Source of the DNA: Chryseobacterium sp. JM1
GTDB taxonomy: Bacteria; Bacteroidota; Bacteroidia; Flavobacteriales; Weeksellaceae
Assembly: GCF_000737715.1 (NCBI RefSeq)
Contig: NZ_JPRN01000006.1
Location: 62,001 to 126,000 of the forward strand
Length of the DNA: 64,000 nt
Reading direction: 5' to 3'
The first letter of the stretch is position 1. Each line of letters starts with the position of its first letter. Shown piece after piece: positions 36,477 through 45,454 of the stretch. Under the pieces are notes generated by a model, which saw only the letters and a program-made list of their open reading frames with translations, was not told where the DNA came from and made no database searches. The translations under genes and the position numbers were made by a program.

Positions 36477-39400
36477 ATGAAAAAAAGAATTTTACTAGTT
36501 TGTGCATTGACAGCCGGTGTAGCCAGTTTCAACGCACAGAGATGGGAACCTGTTTCGCAGAAATCATCTCAAATCAGAAATGAAGTTGAGGTAAAACACT
36601 CTTACAGAGTAGACCTTGCATCACTTAGAAACATTCTAAAAGATGCAGTAGAAACAGGTAAGAATGCAAAGCCTGTTATTATTTCCTTGCCTACAGCAGA
36701 AGGGAAAATTGAAAAATTTGCAGTGTATAGTGATCCTGTTATGGAGAAATCTATGGCAGATAAATTTCAGCTGGGTTCTTATATAGGTGCCGGTATTGAT
36801 GATCCATCCAAATTTGTAAGATTCAGTACTTCTCCCAATGAGATGCAGTCTATGATCATTAAAGATGGGGTATTCCAGTTCATTGAACCTATTACAACAG
36901 ATAAGAAAACGTATGGTGTTTTCTATAAAACAAAAAGAACCGCAGGGGCGCATGGTTTTGAATGCAGTACAGACGAAGAGAATCTGAAAGACATCAAATC
37001 ATTAGAAGCTAACGGAAAAAAAAATCTTTCTAATCTGGGGATTAACAACAGACCGTCCAGCACAAAGTATAGAACCTACAGACTGGCTCTTGCAGTTACA
37101 GGAGAATATACACAATACTTTATGAATTTGGCAGGGGTACCTGCTACTGCAACGGAAGATCAGAAAAAGGCTCCTGCTCTTGTAGCAATGAACAACACGA
37201 TGACCCGTGTGAATGGAGTTTTTGAAAAAGACTTTGGAATTAAAGCAATTATCCAGAATTTACCAAATATTATTTATACAGATGCTGCTACAGACCCTTT
37301 TACAGGGAATTTGAACCTAAACCTGCAGCAAACGTTAACCGCACAGGTGGGTAATGATAATTATGATATGGGGCACGTGTTTAATGCGGCCGGTGGAAAC
37401 GGAAATGCCGGTTCTATTGGATCTACATGTGTAAACCCTGCCACTGCCACTACATTGGCTAAAGGTTCTGCTTTTACTCAAAATACAAACCCAAGCGGAG
37501 ATTTATTTGATATAGATTATGTAGCTCACGAAATGGGCCACCAGCTGGGAGGAAATCACACATTTTCCAATAAATCCGAAGGTTCAAATGCAAACGTAGA
37601 ACCGGGAGGCGGAACTACTATTATGGGATATGCCGGAATTACGGATGATAACGTTCAGTCAAACTCTGACGCGTATTTCCATTATAAGTCTATAGATCAG
37701 ATTCTTACAAGTCTGGAGGGTAAGCCTGCATGTGGTACTTCAGAAGAAATCACAGTGAATACACCACCTGTAATTAGTGCTCTTACGGCTTATACTGTTC
37801 CTAAAGGAACAGCTTATTATCTTGATGCTTCTGCTACAGATCCACAGGGTGACGCTATTAAATATACATGGGAGCAAAATGACAGTGTAACTGATGGAGC
37901 TTCAATCTCTGGTGACGCTGGATGGGGATATAACACAGAAGGAGCGTTGACAAGATCTTATTTTGGAACAACAAGCGGAAGAAGATATTTCCCAAGCTTA
38001 TCATTAGTGATGAATGGGATTTTAACCAATAAAACAAGTGCTGCCAATAATCCAAACATAAACTGGGAAACGGTATCTTACATTCCAAGAGTTTTACATT
38101 ATGCAGTAACGGTAAGAGATGAAAATGCACAAAGACCAATGTTGTCTTCTGCTGAAATACAAACAACTATCGGAAATGATGGTCCTTTCAAATTTAATGG
38201 ACTTACTGCTTCTTCAGTACTGTATAAAAATGCCAATAACACGATTCAGTGGGAAGTTGCCAATACCAATACTGCGCCGTATAACTCGCCTAACGTAAAA
38301 ATCGACTATACATCTAACAATGGTACTACATGGACAGATTTAGTGGCTTCTACACCAAATACAGGGAGCTATACGGTTCAAATGCCATCTACGATTACGG
38401 GACCAATTAAATTGAGAATATCTTCAATTGGAAATGTTTTCTACGCAGTTTCTCCTGCAGTAACGGTTGGCGATGCTCCTACTTCAACGACAAATGCTCC
38501 AACGGGAGTGACTGCAATTAATACGGAGATCTTCAAAACAACAGCGAGAATAAGCTGGAACAGTGTACCGGGTGCTACGTATTCAATCAATTACAGAAAA
38601 GTTGGAACTACAAACTGGTCTAATGCAACCAGCCCTACAAATTCTGTGGTTCTGAGCAGCCTTGAAGATGAAACTAATTATGAAGTACAGGTAGCTGCAG
38701 TAGTAAACAGTGTTCCTGGAACTTTCTCTGCTAATTATGCGCTTAAAACAAAAGGCCTGACAACGGGTGTTGACTACTGTATTCTTAATTCAGGAATATC
38801 TGATTACTCAGCAATTAGACGTGTAACGGTTGCGAATATCGTTTATGATGATCCTACATTCAGAACGTATAAAGACCTAAGTGAAGATCCTACTAAAATA
38901 GTTAATTTGACAAAAGGAACACAGTATAGTTTGACCCCCGTGATCTTAATGTCATCTGCTTATAGCCAAATGAGTACAAGACCTGTTAACCTTTCCGTAT
39001 GGATTGATTATAACAGAAACGGACAGTTTGAAGCTTCAGAAAGAGTAACCACTGTAGGAGGAAATTCTCCTGTAGGAAGTGTTGCTTTCCCGGCACAGAC
39101 CTTTACGGTTCCGGCTACTGCTTATGCAGGAAGTAAATTGCTTAGAATGAGAGTTATTGCAAAATATGCAACATCTGCTTTAGATAGTGCATGTGGAGAA
39201 TTGGCTTCAGGAGCAGGAGGTATTATGGATCTTCCGGTAAAAATCACCAGCGGATTGGCTGTAGATGATGTAAGCGGACCTAAGACTTCTGAAGTATCTA
39301 TCTATCCAAACCCTGCAGATACTTTCGTAGAAGTGAAAAACCTGAAAGGTAAAGCTGACTACAGCATCTTCAGTGCAGACGGAAGATTAGTTCAGCAAGG

Positions 39401-39512
39401 TCAGACAGATGGTAACAACAGAATTAATGTTGCATCACTGATCAAAGGAATGTATGTGATCACTCTTAAAGATGACAAAAACACATACAATACTAAACTT
39501 ATCAAAAAATAA
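36477..39512 (+). CDS. T9SS-sorted secreted reprolysin-like zinc metalloprotease
   Basis: The 1011-residue protein has a signal peptide, cut about residue 20 (CALTAGVASFNA). Residues to about 190 are a propeptide-like region. The M12B-like catalytic domain (about 195-425) contains the extended zinc motif HEMGHQLGGNH (351-361) and a Met-turn in TIMGYAG. Then come a beta-sandwich region, a fibronectin type III domain (about 675-760: TTARISWNSVPGATYSINYR), a GEVED-like domain (NLSVWIDYNRNGQFEASERV) and a terminal T9SS sorting domain (VSIYPNPADTFVEV onward). It is an extracellular protease; substrate unknown. Confidence 0.92.
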   Translation: MKKRILLVCALTAGVASFNAQRWEPVSQKSSQIRNEVEVKHSYRVDLASLRNILKDAVETGKNAKPVIISLPTAEGKIEKFAVYSDPVMEKSMADKFQLGSYIGAGIDDPSKFVRFSTSPNEMQSMIIKDGVFQFIEPITTDKKTYGVFYKTKRTAGAHGFECSTDEENLKDIKSLEANGKKNLSNLGINNRPSSTKYRTYRLALAVTGEYTQYFMNLAGVPATATEDQKKAPALVAMNNTMTRVNGVFEKDFGIKAIIQNLPNIIYTDAATDPFTGNLNLNLQQTLTAQVGNDNYDMGHVFNAAGGNGNAGSIGSTCVNPATATTLAKGSAFTQNTNPSGDLFDIDYVAHEMGHQLGGNHTFSNKSEGSNANVEPGGGTTIMGYAGITDDNVQSNSDAYFHYKSIDQILTSLEGKPACGTSEEITVNTPPVISALTAYTVPKGTAYYLDASATDPQGDAIKYTWEQNDSVTDGASISGDAGWGYNTEGALTRSYFGTTSGRRYFPSLSLVMNGILTNKTSAANNPNINWETVSYIPRVLHYAVTVRDENAQRPMLSSAEIQTTIGNDGPFKFNGLTASSVLYKNANNTIQWEVANTNTAPYNSPNVKIDYTSNNGTTWTDLVASTPNTGSYTVQMPSTITGPIKLRISSIGNVFYAVSPAVTVGDAPTSTTNAPTGVTAINTEIFKTTARISWNSVPGATYSINYRKVGTTNWSNATSPTNSVVLSSLEDETNYEVQVAAVVNSVPGTFSANYALKTKGLTTGVDYCILNSGISDYSAIRRVTVANIVYDDPTFRTYKDLSEDPTKIVNLTKGTQYSLTPVILMSSAYSQMSTRPVNLSVWIDYNRNGQFEASERVTTVGGNSPVGSVAFPAQTFTVPATAYAGSKLLRMRVIAKYATSALDSACGELASGAGGIMDLPVKITSGLAVDDVSGPKTSEVSIYPNPADTFVEVKNLKGKADYSIFSADGRLVQQGQTDGNNRINVASLIKGMYVITLKDDKNTYNTKLIKK

Positions 39513-39533
39513 TAAGTAAGTATATCTATAATA

Positions 39534-39557
39534 AAGGCCGGGCATTTGTCCGGTCTT
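39534..39557 (+). terminator. Terminator after the reprolysin-like protease
   Basis: AAGGCCGG pairs with CCGGTCTT (one wobble) around an 8-base loop, followed by T. Confidence 0.8.
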
Positions 39558-39650
39558 TTTTTATGCTTAAAATTCAGGAAAACTGAATGTTAACATAAGT
39601 TTCATGTTTCGTTCAAAAAAATTAACTTTACGCTGACAAAAATTATTGGA

Positions 39651-41771
39651 ATGCGAAAGACAATTTCTGTGAAAAAACCGGATTTTAGCGTAGACCCTCT
39701 GGAAAGAGAGATCTATAATTTTGAAAAAGACGGTTTAGAGTTAAAATCATCTTACACCCAAAAAGATGTAAAAAATGAATCTTTAACACAGACTTCTCCA
39801 GGAACTGCTCCTTATCTCAGAGGCCCGTATTCCACCATGTATGTACAGAAACCATGGACGGTGAGACAGTACGCCGGTTTCTCCACCGCAGAAGAATCCA
39901 ATGCATTTTACAGAAGAAATCTAGCCGCAGGGCAGAAGGGATTATCCGTTGCTTTTGACCTCGCCACACACAGAGGATATGATTCTGATCACTCAAGAGT
40001 AGTAGGTGATGTCGGTAAAGCCGGAGTAGCCATCGATTCTGTGGAAGATATGAAGATCCTGTTCAATGAGATTCCATTAGATCAGATCTCAGTATCCATG
40101 ACGATGAACGGGGCTGTACTTCCTATTTTGTCTTTTTATATTGTAGCTGCTGAAGAGCAGGGTGTAAAACAGGAACTCCTTTCCGGAACCATTCAGAATG
40201 ATATTTTGAAAGAGTTCATGGTAAGAAATACTTACATCTATCCGCCGGCTCCTTCCATGAAGATCATTGCAGATATCTTTGAATACACTGCACAGAATAT
40301 ACCTAAATTCAACTCTATTTCCATCTCAGGATACCACATGCAGGAAGCAGGCGCCACTCCGGTTCTGGAAATGGCCTACACGCTGGCAGACGGTCTTGAA
40401 TATGTAAGAACAGGAATCAAAGCCGGAATGAATGTAGATGATTTTGCTCCGAGACTTTCATTTTTCTGGGCGATCGGGATGAATCACTTCATGGAAATTG
40501 CAAAAATGCGTGCTGCAAGATATATTTGGGCAACGCTTTTAAAACAGTTCAACCCACAGAATGCAAAATCTTTAGCATTAAGAACCCACTCTCAGACTTC
40601 AGGATGGTCGCTTACCGAGCAGGAACCATTTAATAATATTACCAGAACGGCTATTGAGGCCCTTTCTTCTGCTTTAGGAGGAACCCAGTCGTTACACACC
40701 AATGCCCTGGATGAAGCCATTGCACTTCCTACCGATTATTCAGCAAAAATTGCAAGAAATACCCAAATTATCCTTCAGCAGGAAAGTGGAATCTGTGATG
40801 TGGTAGATCCTATGGGCGGAAGTAACCTTGTGGAAAGTCTTACCCAACAGATGATCGAGGAAGCGATGAAATACATCGATGAGGTAGAGCAGGAAGGAGG
40901 AATGACCAAAGCCATTGAGGCCGGAATTCCAAAAATGAGAATTGAAGAAGCCGCAGCCAAAAAACAGGCTAAAATAGACAGCGGGGAAGAATTCATCATC
41001 GGAGTGAATTCATTCAGAACAACCTTAAAACAGGACGGAATTGAGATCCTGGATATTGACAATACAGAAGTCCGCAGAAAGCAGATCGAAAGACTTGAGA
41101 AAATAAAAGCAGAAAGAAATCCTGAAGCCGTAACGGAAATCCTGAACGAAATCAGGGAAAGTGCCAAAACAGGAAACGGAAACCTTTTAGCTTTATGCAT
41201 CGAAGCGGCAAAAAGAAGAGTGACCCTTGGTGAAATGAGTGATGCCATGGAGGAAACTTTCGGAAGATATAAAGCCAATATCAGAACAATCTCTGGAGTA
41301 TACGCTATGAACGCCGGGAAAAACGAATATTTTGAAAAAGCCCTTCATCTGACTCAAAAATTTGAAGAAGCAGAAGGCCGTCGTCCAAGAATTATGGTGG
41401 CTAAGATGGGCCAGGACGGACACGACAGAGGGGCCAAAGTAGTAGCTACCGCATTCGCAGATATGGGATTTGACGTCGATGTGGCGCCATTGTTCCAGAC
41501 CCCTGAAGAAGTAGCCAAACAGGCCGTAGAAAACGACATCCACATCCTCGGAGTTTCTTCTCTCGCAGCAGGACATAAAACCCTTGTTCCTCAGGTCGTG
41601 GAAGAACTTAAGAAGCTGGGAGCCGATGATGTAACGATCGTAGTAGGAGGCGTTATTCCGCAACAGGATTATGAATTCCTGTATGCCAACGGTGCCGATT
41701 TTATTTTCGGTCCGGGAACCAACCTCCCGAAATGCGCGGTGGAAATCCTACAGAAATTTTTAGAAAACTAA
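39651..41771 (+). CDS. scpA: Methylmalonyl-CoA mutase, large subunit
   Basis: The 706-residue protein has the substrate-binding barrel in its first about 540 residues ([55 protein letters not shown]) and a C-terminal cobalamin-binding domain with the DGHDRG motif, whose His is the lower cobalt ligand. It interconverts succinyl-CoA and (R)-methylmalonyl-CoA, linking propionate/odd-chain metabolism to the citric-acid cycle, and needs adenosylcobalamin. No small-subunit gene is adjacent. The helper GTPase meaB lies 10 kb downstream. A variant -7 box (TAACTTTA) lies about 20-30 bases before the ATG. Confidence 0.95.
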   Translation: MRKTISVKKPDFSVDPLEREIYNFEKDGLELKSSYTQKDVKNESLTQTSPGTAPYLRGPYSTMYVQKPWTVRQYAGFSTAEESNAFYRRNLAAGQKGLSVAFDLATHRGYDSDHSRVVGDVGKAGVAIDSVEDMKILFNEIPLDQISVSMTMNGAVLPILSFYIVAAEEQGVKQELLSGTIQNDILKEFMVRNTYIYPPAPSMKIIADIFEYTAQNIPKFNSISISGYHMQEAGATPVLEMAYTLADGLEYVRTGIKAGMNVDDFAPRLSFFWAIGMNHFMEIAKMRAARYIWATLLKQFNPQNAKSLALRTHSQTSGWSLTEQEPFNNITRTAIEALSSALGGTQSLHTNALDEAIALPTDYSAKIARNTQIILQQESGICDVVDPMGGSNLVESLTQQMIEEAMKYIDEVEQEGGMTKAIEAGIPKMRIEEAAAKKQAKIDSGEEFIIGVNSFRTTLKQDGIEILDIDNTEVRRKQIERLEKIKAERNPEAVTEILNEIRESAKTGNGNLLALCIEAAKRRVTLGEMSDAMEETFGRYKANIRTISGVYAMNAGKNEYFEKALHLTQKFEEAEGRRPRIMVAKMGQDGHDRGAKVVATAFADMGFDVDVAPLFQTPEEVAKQAVENDIHILGVSSLAAGHKTLVPQVVEELKKLGADDVTIVVGGVIPQQDYEFLYANGADFIFGPGTNLPKCAVEILQKFLEN

Positions 41772-41846
41772 AATAAAACTTCACTCGCTGTGCAGATTGG
41801 CTGAAAAGTACTAATTTCAGTTCTCCAATCATAAAAGTACCGTGAG

Positions 41847-42827
41847 ATGAATTTTAAAAATATAACAAAGCCTGCAGCCAGTAAGATCATTATTGTTGCA
41901 GGCTTAATTTTTATAGCTGTGTTTTGTTTTGCAGCAGACTCTGGAAACAGACCGGTTCAGACATCTCCGGTGCCGGCAGATATCAATCTGGTTAAAAGTC
42001 ACCTCACAGCCCTTACACAAACCCCTGAATTCAGGAATCACAAAAATATGGATCAGCTGAATACCATTGCGGATTATATTAAACAGGATTTCAGCAAATA
42101 CGGGGACAGTACGACCTTTCAGGAATATAATGTTGAGGGCAAAATCTTTAAAAATGTCATCACGTCTTTCGGTACGGAACATCAAAAAAGAATCATTATC
42201 GGTGCCCATTATGACGTTTGCGGAGATCAGCAGGGAGCAGACGACAATGCTACCGGAGTGACCGCCCTTCTGGAGCTTGCCAGAATGCTTAAGGGCCAAA
42301 AACTGAATTACAGAATAGATCTGGTGGCCTACACATTAGAAGAACCTCCCTATTTCAGGACTGAAAATATGGGAAGCAACATTCATGCTCAGTATTTAAA
42401 AGATCACAACATCGATGTATACGGAATGGCTAGCGTGGAAATGATCGGGTATTTCAAGGATGAAAAGGACTCACAAAGCTATCCGTTAGGGATTTTGTCT
42501 TGGGTTTATGGGAATAAAGGAGATTTTATAACGCTGGTCAAAAAGTTTGGAGCCGGAGATTTTGTAAATAATTTCAGGACCCAATTTAAAGAAGCCAACC
42601 AGATCAAAACAGAAACTTTTACCGCTCCTAAATTCGTAAAAGGAACCGATTTCTCAGATCATCTTAACTATTGGAAATTTGGTTATTCTGCCCTGATGAT
42701 CACGGATACATCGTTTTTCAGGAATAAAAATTATCATGAGACAACAGATACTGTGGAAACACTGGATCTTCCTAGAATGACTAAAGTAATAGACGGTATT
42801 TTTCTGTGTCTGATCCACATGAAGTAA
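41847..42827 (+). CDS. M28 family zinc aminopeptidase, membrane-anchored or exported
   Basis: The 326-residue protein begins with an N-terminal hydrophobic segment (IIIVAGLIFIAVFCFAA) that is a signal peptide or anchor. Metal-binding residues of family M28 are visible: His121 and Asp123 in GAHYDVC, Asp132 in GADDNATG, and the Glu pair 165-166 in YTLEEPP, with a late His in KNYHETTDTVET. The set fits a two-zinc aminopeptidase or a glutaminyl-cyclase relative. Length is usual for short M28 forms. It follows scpA by 75 bases. Substrate unknown. Confidence 0.85.
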   Translation: MNFKNITKPAASKIIIVAGLIFIAVFCFAADSGNRPVQTSPVPADINLVKSHLTALTQTPEFRNHKNMDQLNTIADYIKQDFSKYGDSTTFQEYNVEGKIFKNVITSFGTEHQKRIIIGAHYDVCGDQQGADDNATGVTALLELARMLKGQKLNYRIDLVAYTLEEPPYFRTENMGSNIHAQYLKDHNIDVYGMASVEMIGYFKDEKDSQSYPLGILSWVYGNKGDFITLVKKFGAGDFVNNFRTQFKEANQIKTETFTAPKFVKGTDFSDHLNYWKFGYSALMITDTSFFRNKNYHETTDTVETLDLPRMTKVIDGIFLCLIHMK

Positions 42828-42836
42828 AAAAAATAA

Positions 42837-42865
42837 TTTGATATTCAGAAAAAATATTATATTTG
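42837..42865 (+). promoter_or_regulatory. Promoter (TTTG-N17-TATATTTG) of the leader/attenuator transcript
   Basis: TTTG at 42837-42840 and TATATTTG at 42858-42865 are 17 bases apart, matching the Bacteroidota consensus closely. The expected start of transcription is near 42872, about 35 bases before the small ORF. Confidence 0.7.
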
Positions 42866-42907
42866 CACCTGAAAATAAAGTTTAACCCATTAAAAAACAA
42901 CGAAGCA

Positions 42908-42985
42908 ATGTTCAAAACGAATCAAAATTCTTCAGCTGGAGTACCGCTTATGGTGGTAAGGCTTCGTGGTTTGGTATACTCTTAG
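42908..42985 (+). CDS. 25-residue leader-peptide-like small ORF
   Basis: An ATG-started frame encodes MFKTNQNSSAGVPLMVVRLR followed by GLVYS and TAG. It lies between a consensus promoter (42837-42865) and an intrinsic terminator (43008-43037), within a transcript of only about 165 bases if terminated. Codons 12-23 are rich in Val (4) and Leu (3). Codons 18-22 (42960-42972) are complementary to the 5' arm of the terminator, the arrangement of a translation-controlled attenuator. The next gene on the strand is rtcB at 43353. It could instead be a free small protein; no homologue is recognised. Confidence 0.55.
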   Translation: MFKTNQNSSAGVPLMVVRLRGLVYS

Positions 42986-43020
42986 AATAATAGTACAACG
43001 AAATATCAAAACCCGAAGTC
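42960..43020 (+). promoter_or_regulatory. Antiterminator pairing within the leader transcript
   Basis: GGCTTCGTGGTTT (42960-42972) can pair with AAACCCGAAGTC (43009-43020): 12 base pairs including one G-T wobble, with T42967 bulged and a 36-base loop. This uses the same bases as the 5' arm of the terminator at 43008-43037, so the two structures exclude each other. A ribosome at the leader stop (42983) would cover part of 42960-42972 and favour the terminator; one held in codons 10-14 would leave it free. Confidence 0.5.
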
Positions 43021-43037
43021 GTAAGATTTCGGGTTTT
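43008..43037 (+). terminator. Intrinsic terminator (attenuator) after the leader ORF
   Basis: AAAACCCGAA pairs with TTCGGGTTTT around a 10-base loop, followed by TT and an A-T-rich stretch. It ends the short transcript 22 bases after the leader stop codon unless the alternative pairing forms. Confidence 0.8.
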
Positions 43038-43040
43038 TTA

Positions 43041-43352
43041 TTGCGCAATATCTAAACTCCAGTTTACCCGAAATTTTTTAGTGTCATTAAGAACAAAATG
43101 AAAAGATCACGTACGATCATGTTTCATGCTGTTCAATATCGTAAAATAAATCAACTTAAAATTTAGTTGAGTAAGGAATTGTTGTGACTTGTCAGAACTA
43201 AATTCTAACATCTCACATCTAATTTCTGTTTCATCACATATGAAACAAATCTTATCAAAAGCAGGAAATATACCGACTGCATCATGTCTGCAACAGAGCT
43301 TGCAGCCTATTTTGAGGACTCATAAGGTCCAATATGATTTAAAACAAAAACA
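43041..43352 (+). other. 312-base gap between attenuator and rtcB
   Basis: No convincing gene is present. Two very short ATG frames (43098-43166, 22 codons; 43284-43325, 13 codons) have no support. The octamer TGTTTCAT occurs at 43120-43127 and 43227-43234 and inverted at 43240-43247. I see no good TAnnTTTG box; CTATTTTG near 43310 has the wrong spacing. The region must carry the rtcB promoter or be a long untranslated leader. Confidence 0.45.
43227..43247. repeat. Inverted repeat TGTTTCAT-N5-ATGAAACA upstream of rtcB
   Basis: A perfect 8+8 base dyad with a CACAT centre. A further direct copy of TGTTTCAT is at 43120-43127. The size suits a dimeric regulator's operator or a small hairpin; it lies 105 bases before rtcB. 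Confidence 0.5.
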
Positions 43353-44744
43353 ATGGGAAATTTAAAACTAAAAGGAAAAGATATATTAAAACTGGGATAT
43401 CCAAATAATCAAAGCGTCAACGTGGCTTTGGAGGTCATGAAAAGAAATTTTGCAACGAAGAACATTCACCATGTAAAATCTATTTTAAAAGACATCCTCC
43501 TGAATCCGGAAAACTTTGAAAAAGACCTGACTTTCGGACAGATCGCAGAGTCGCTGCTTTCATCCAGAAAAACAGAAAAAAGAATGCTCAATAGCCAGAG
43601 GGCTTCCTTCCAGATCTTTGGAACCAATATTTCTGAAGAAGCCAAAAACCAGCTGTATACGGCTTTAAAACTGCCGATTTCAACGCAGGGCGCTCTAATG
43701 CCCGACGCACACAGCGGTTATGGACTTCCGATAGGAGGAGTTCTGGCGGTAGAAAACGCAGTCATCCCCTACGGAGTAGGAATGGATATCGGCTGCAGGA
43801 TGAGCCTCAGTATTTTGGATATACCGGTGTCATATCTGGACGGAGCAAGAGACAAATATGAAAAAGCGCTTGCTGAACACACCAAATTCGGGATGTACGA
43901 AACACATAAATCTCACATAGATCATGAAATTTTTGAGAGAGATACGTTCGATATGATCCCGGTTTTAAGAAGATTAAAAGGAAAAGCCATTAAGCAGATG
44001 GGCTCATCCGGAGGCGGAAATCATTTCGTGGAATTCGGAGAAGTGGAGATCACGGAAGAAGATGACCAGATCGGATTGCCGAAAGGAAAATACCTGGGAA
44101 TACTTTCTCACAGTGGTTCCAGAGGTTTGGGAGCTGAGATTGCGCAATATTACTCAAGAGTAGCTGCAGAGCAGTGTCCGCTGCCAAAAGAAGCGCAACA
44201 GTTTGCCTGGCTGGATCTGAATACCCATCTCGGTCTGGAATACTGGACGGCGATGAATCTTGCCGGTGATTATGCTTCTGCCTGTCATGATGACATTCAC
44301 AGAAGACTTGTAAAAGCTGTCGGCGGAAGAGTACGAGCCAGAATCGAGAATCACCACAATTTCGCATGGAAGGAAATTCATAAAGGAAAAGAGGTGATTG
44401 TCCACAGAAAAGGTGCAACACCAGCCAATGAAAATGAATTGGGGATGATTCCCGGATCTATGACGGCAAAAGGCTTTATCGTCCGTGGTAAAGGAAATCC
44501 TGATTCTTTGAACTCAGCATCACATGGAGCCGGAAGAGCCCATTCGAGAGGAGAATGCAGAAATCTTTTCACTCAGAATGATATCAAAAAAGAACTGAAG
44601 CTGAAGAAAGTCACTTTGATGGGCGGTAACACAGAAGAAGCTCCGATGGCTTATAAAGACATTCACGAAGTGATGAATGCACAGAGTGAATTGGTAGACA
44701 TTCTCGGAACATTTCAACCTCGAATAGTGAGAATGGACAAATAA
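43353..44744 (+). CDS. rtcB: RtcB family RNA-splicing/repair ligase
   Basis: The 463-residue protein has the whole RtcB active site: MPDAHSGYGLPIGG, GMDIGCRM with Asp135 and Cys138, GGNHFVEFGE with His214, LSHSGSRG with His243, His341 in HRKGATP and His381 in SHGAGRAHSRG, the predicted guanylylated residue. RtcB joins 2',3'-cyclic-phosphate and 5'-hydroxyl RNA ends with GTP and Mn. It is in a cluster with prfH, so it probably corresponds to the RtcB2 group, which in other bacteria repairs cleaved 16S rRNA. It is longer than E. coli RtcB (408 residues), mainly at the N-terminus. No rtcA or rtcR is adjacent. Confidence 0.93.
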   Translation: MGNLKLKGKDILKLGYPNNQSVNVALEVMKRNFATKNIHHVKSILKDILLNPENFEKDLTFGQIAESLLSSRKTEKRMLNSQRASFQIFGTNISEEAKNQLYTALKLPISTQGALMPDAHSGYGLPIGGVLAVENAVIPYGVGMDIGCRMSLSILDIPVSYLDGARDKYEKALAEHTKFGMYETHKSHIDHEIFERDTFDMIPVLRRLKGKAIKQMGSSGGGNHFVEFGEVEITEEDDQIGLPKGKYLGILSHSGSRGLGAEIAQYYSRVAAEQCPLPKEAQQFAWLDLNTHLGLEYWTAMNLAGDYASACHDDIHRRLVKAVGGRVRARIENHHNFAWKEIHKGKEVIVHRKGATPANENELGMIPGSMTAKGFIVRGKGNPDSLNSASHGAGRAHSRGECRNLFTQNDIKKELKLKKVTLMGGNTEEAPMAYKDIHEVMNAQSELVDILGTFQPRIVRMDK

Positions 44745-44811
44745 TGAAGTTGCTTGTTTAGAGTTGTCAGTGAGAAGAACGCTGCTTTTCATTATCAACC
44801 TACAGCTTTCC

Positions 44812-44841
44812 ACCTTATAGGTTTCAAAGAACCTATAAGGT
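44812..44841 (+). terminator. Perfect 12-base-pair hairpin between rtcB and the nucleotidyltransferase-like gene
   Basis: ACCTTATAGGTT and AACCTATAAGGT enclose a 6-base loop and are followed by TTTTAT. It may be a partial terminator or an RNA processing/stability element setting different levels of rtcB and the genes after it. The T-run is short, so full termination is unlikely. Confidence 0.5.
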
Positions 44842-44901
44842 TTTATAAACAACCGAGTTAATATAGATTCTTATCAGTATTAATCAATAAAAAACAGAAA
44901 A

Positions 44902-45453
44902 ATGGGAGCACCTCATAACATAAAAAGATATGGAGAAGTCTGGCCGGAATTTAGAATCCACCATGGACTTGAAATTTTAAATAAATTAAAGGATAAAGTC
45001 ATCATATCCGGTGGCTGGGCGTGGCATTTTATGTCGGAAAAAGGACATACGGAATACAAACATTCCCACGACCATAAGGATATTGATGTTTTTGTAAAAA
45101 AAGAAAATGCAGCAGAAACAGTCATGATCCTTCAACACGAAGGTTTTCAGAAAGTATGGACCCGGTATGATCATCTGCAGAGTGAAGAAAATTTCAGGAG
45201 ATATGAGAAAACGGTAGAACTCGAAAACGGGAAATCTCATAGAATTACCATAGATTTCTTTGAAAAAAATGATCTCGAAACGATTGAGATAGAAGGTTTT
45301 ACTGTTGTTAAGCCGGATGTTTTGCTGACTTTTTACAGAAACATCCATTCCAGTGATAAATGCTGGGCTGTAATGGCTGCCAAAAATTTGCTGGAAAAAG
45401 GAATTGACCCTGTTGGTCATCCAAAATTAAATGAAATTCCTAAAGTAGATTAA
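44902..45453 (+). CDS. Nucleotidyltransferase-like protein inside the rtcB-prfH cluster
   Basis: The 183-residue protein has a nucleotidyltransferase-like core: VIISGGWAWHFM (Gly37-Gly38) followed by HKDIDVFVKK with Asp60 and Asp62 as candidate metal ligands, then a third acidic strand in HRITIDFFEK. This G-G-x(n)-D-x-D pattern is seen in small MNT and tRNA nucleotidyltransferase-like proteins. A His-rich loop (KHSHDHKD) precedes the Asp pair. prfH starts 1 base after its stop, so the two are translationally linked. Role unknown; RNA 3'-end tailing, polishing or protein nucleotidylation are possibilities. Confidence 0.68.
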   Translation: MGAPHNIKRYGEVWPEFRIHHGLEILNKLKDKVIISGGWAWHFMSEKGHTEYKHSHDHKDIDVFVKKENAAETVMILQHEGFQKVWTRYDHLQSEENFRRYEKTVELENGKSHRITIDFFEKNDLETIEIEGFTVVKPDVLLTFYRNIHSSDKCWAVMAAKNLLEKGIDPVGHPKLNEIPKVD

Positions 45454-45454
45454 A

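Noticed and set aside
43098..43166. 22-codon frame (MKRSRTIMFHAVQYRK...) in the rtcB upstream gap
   Set aside because: No promoter, no terminator and no supporting signal; it overlaps an imperfect inverted repeat.
43284..43325. 13-codon frame (MSATELAAYFEDS) just before rtcB
   Set aside because: Too short and without independent support; it could at best be an upstream ORF.
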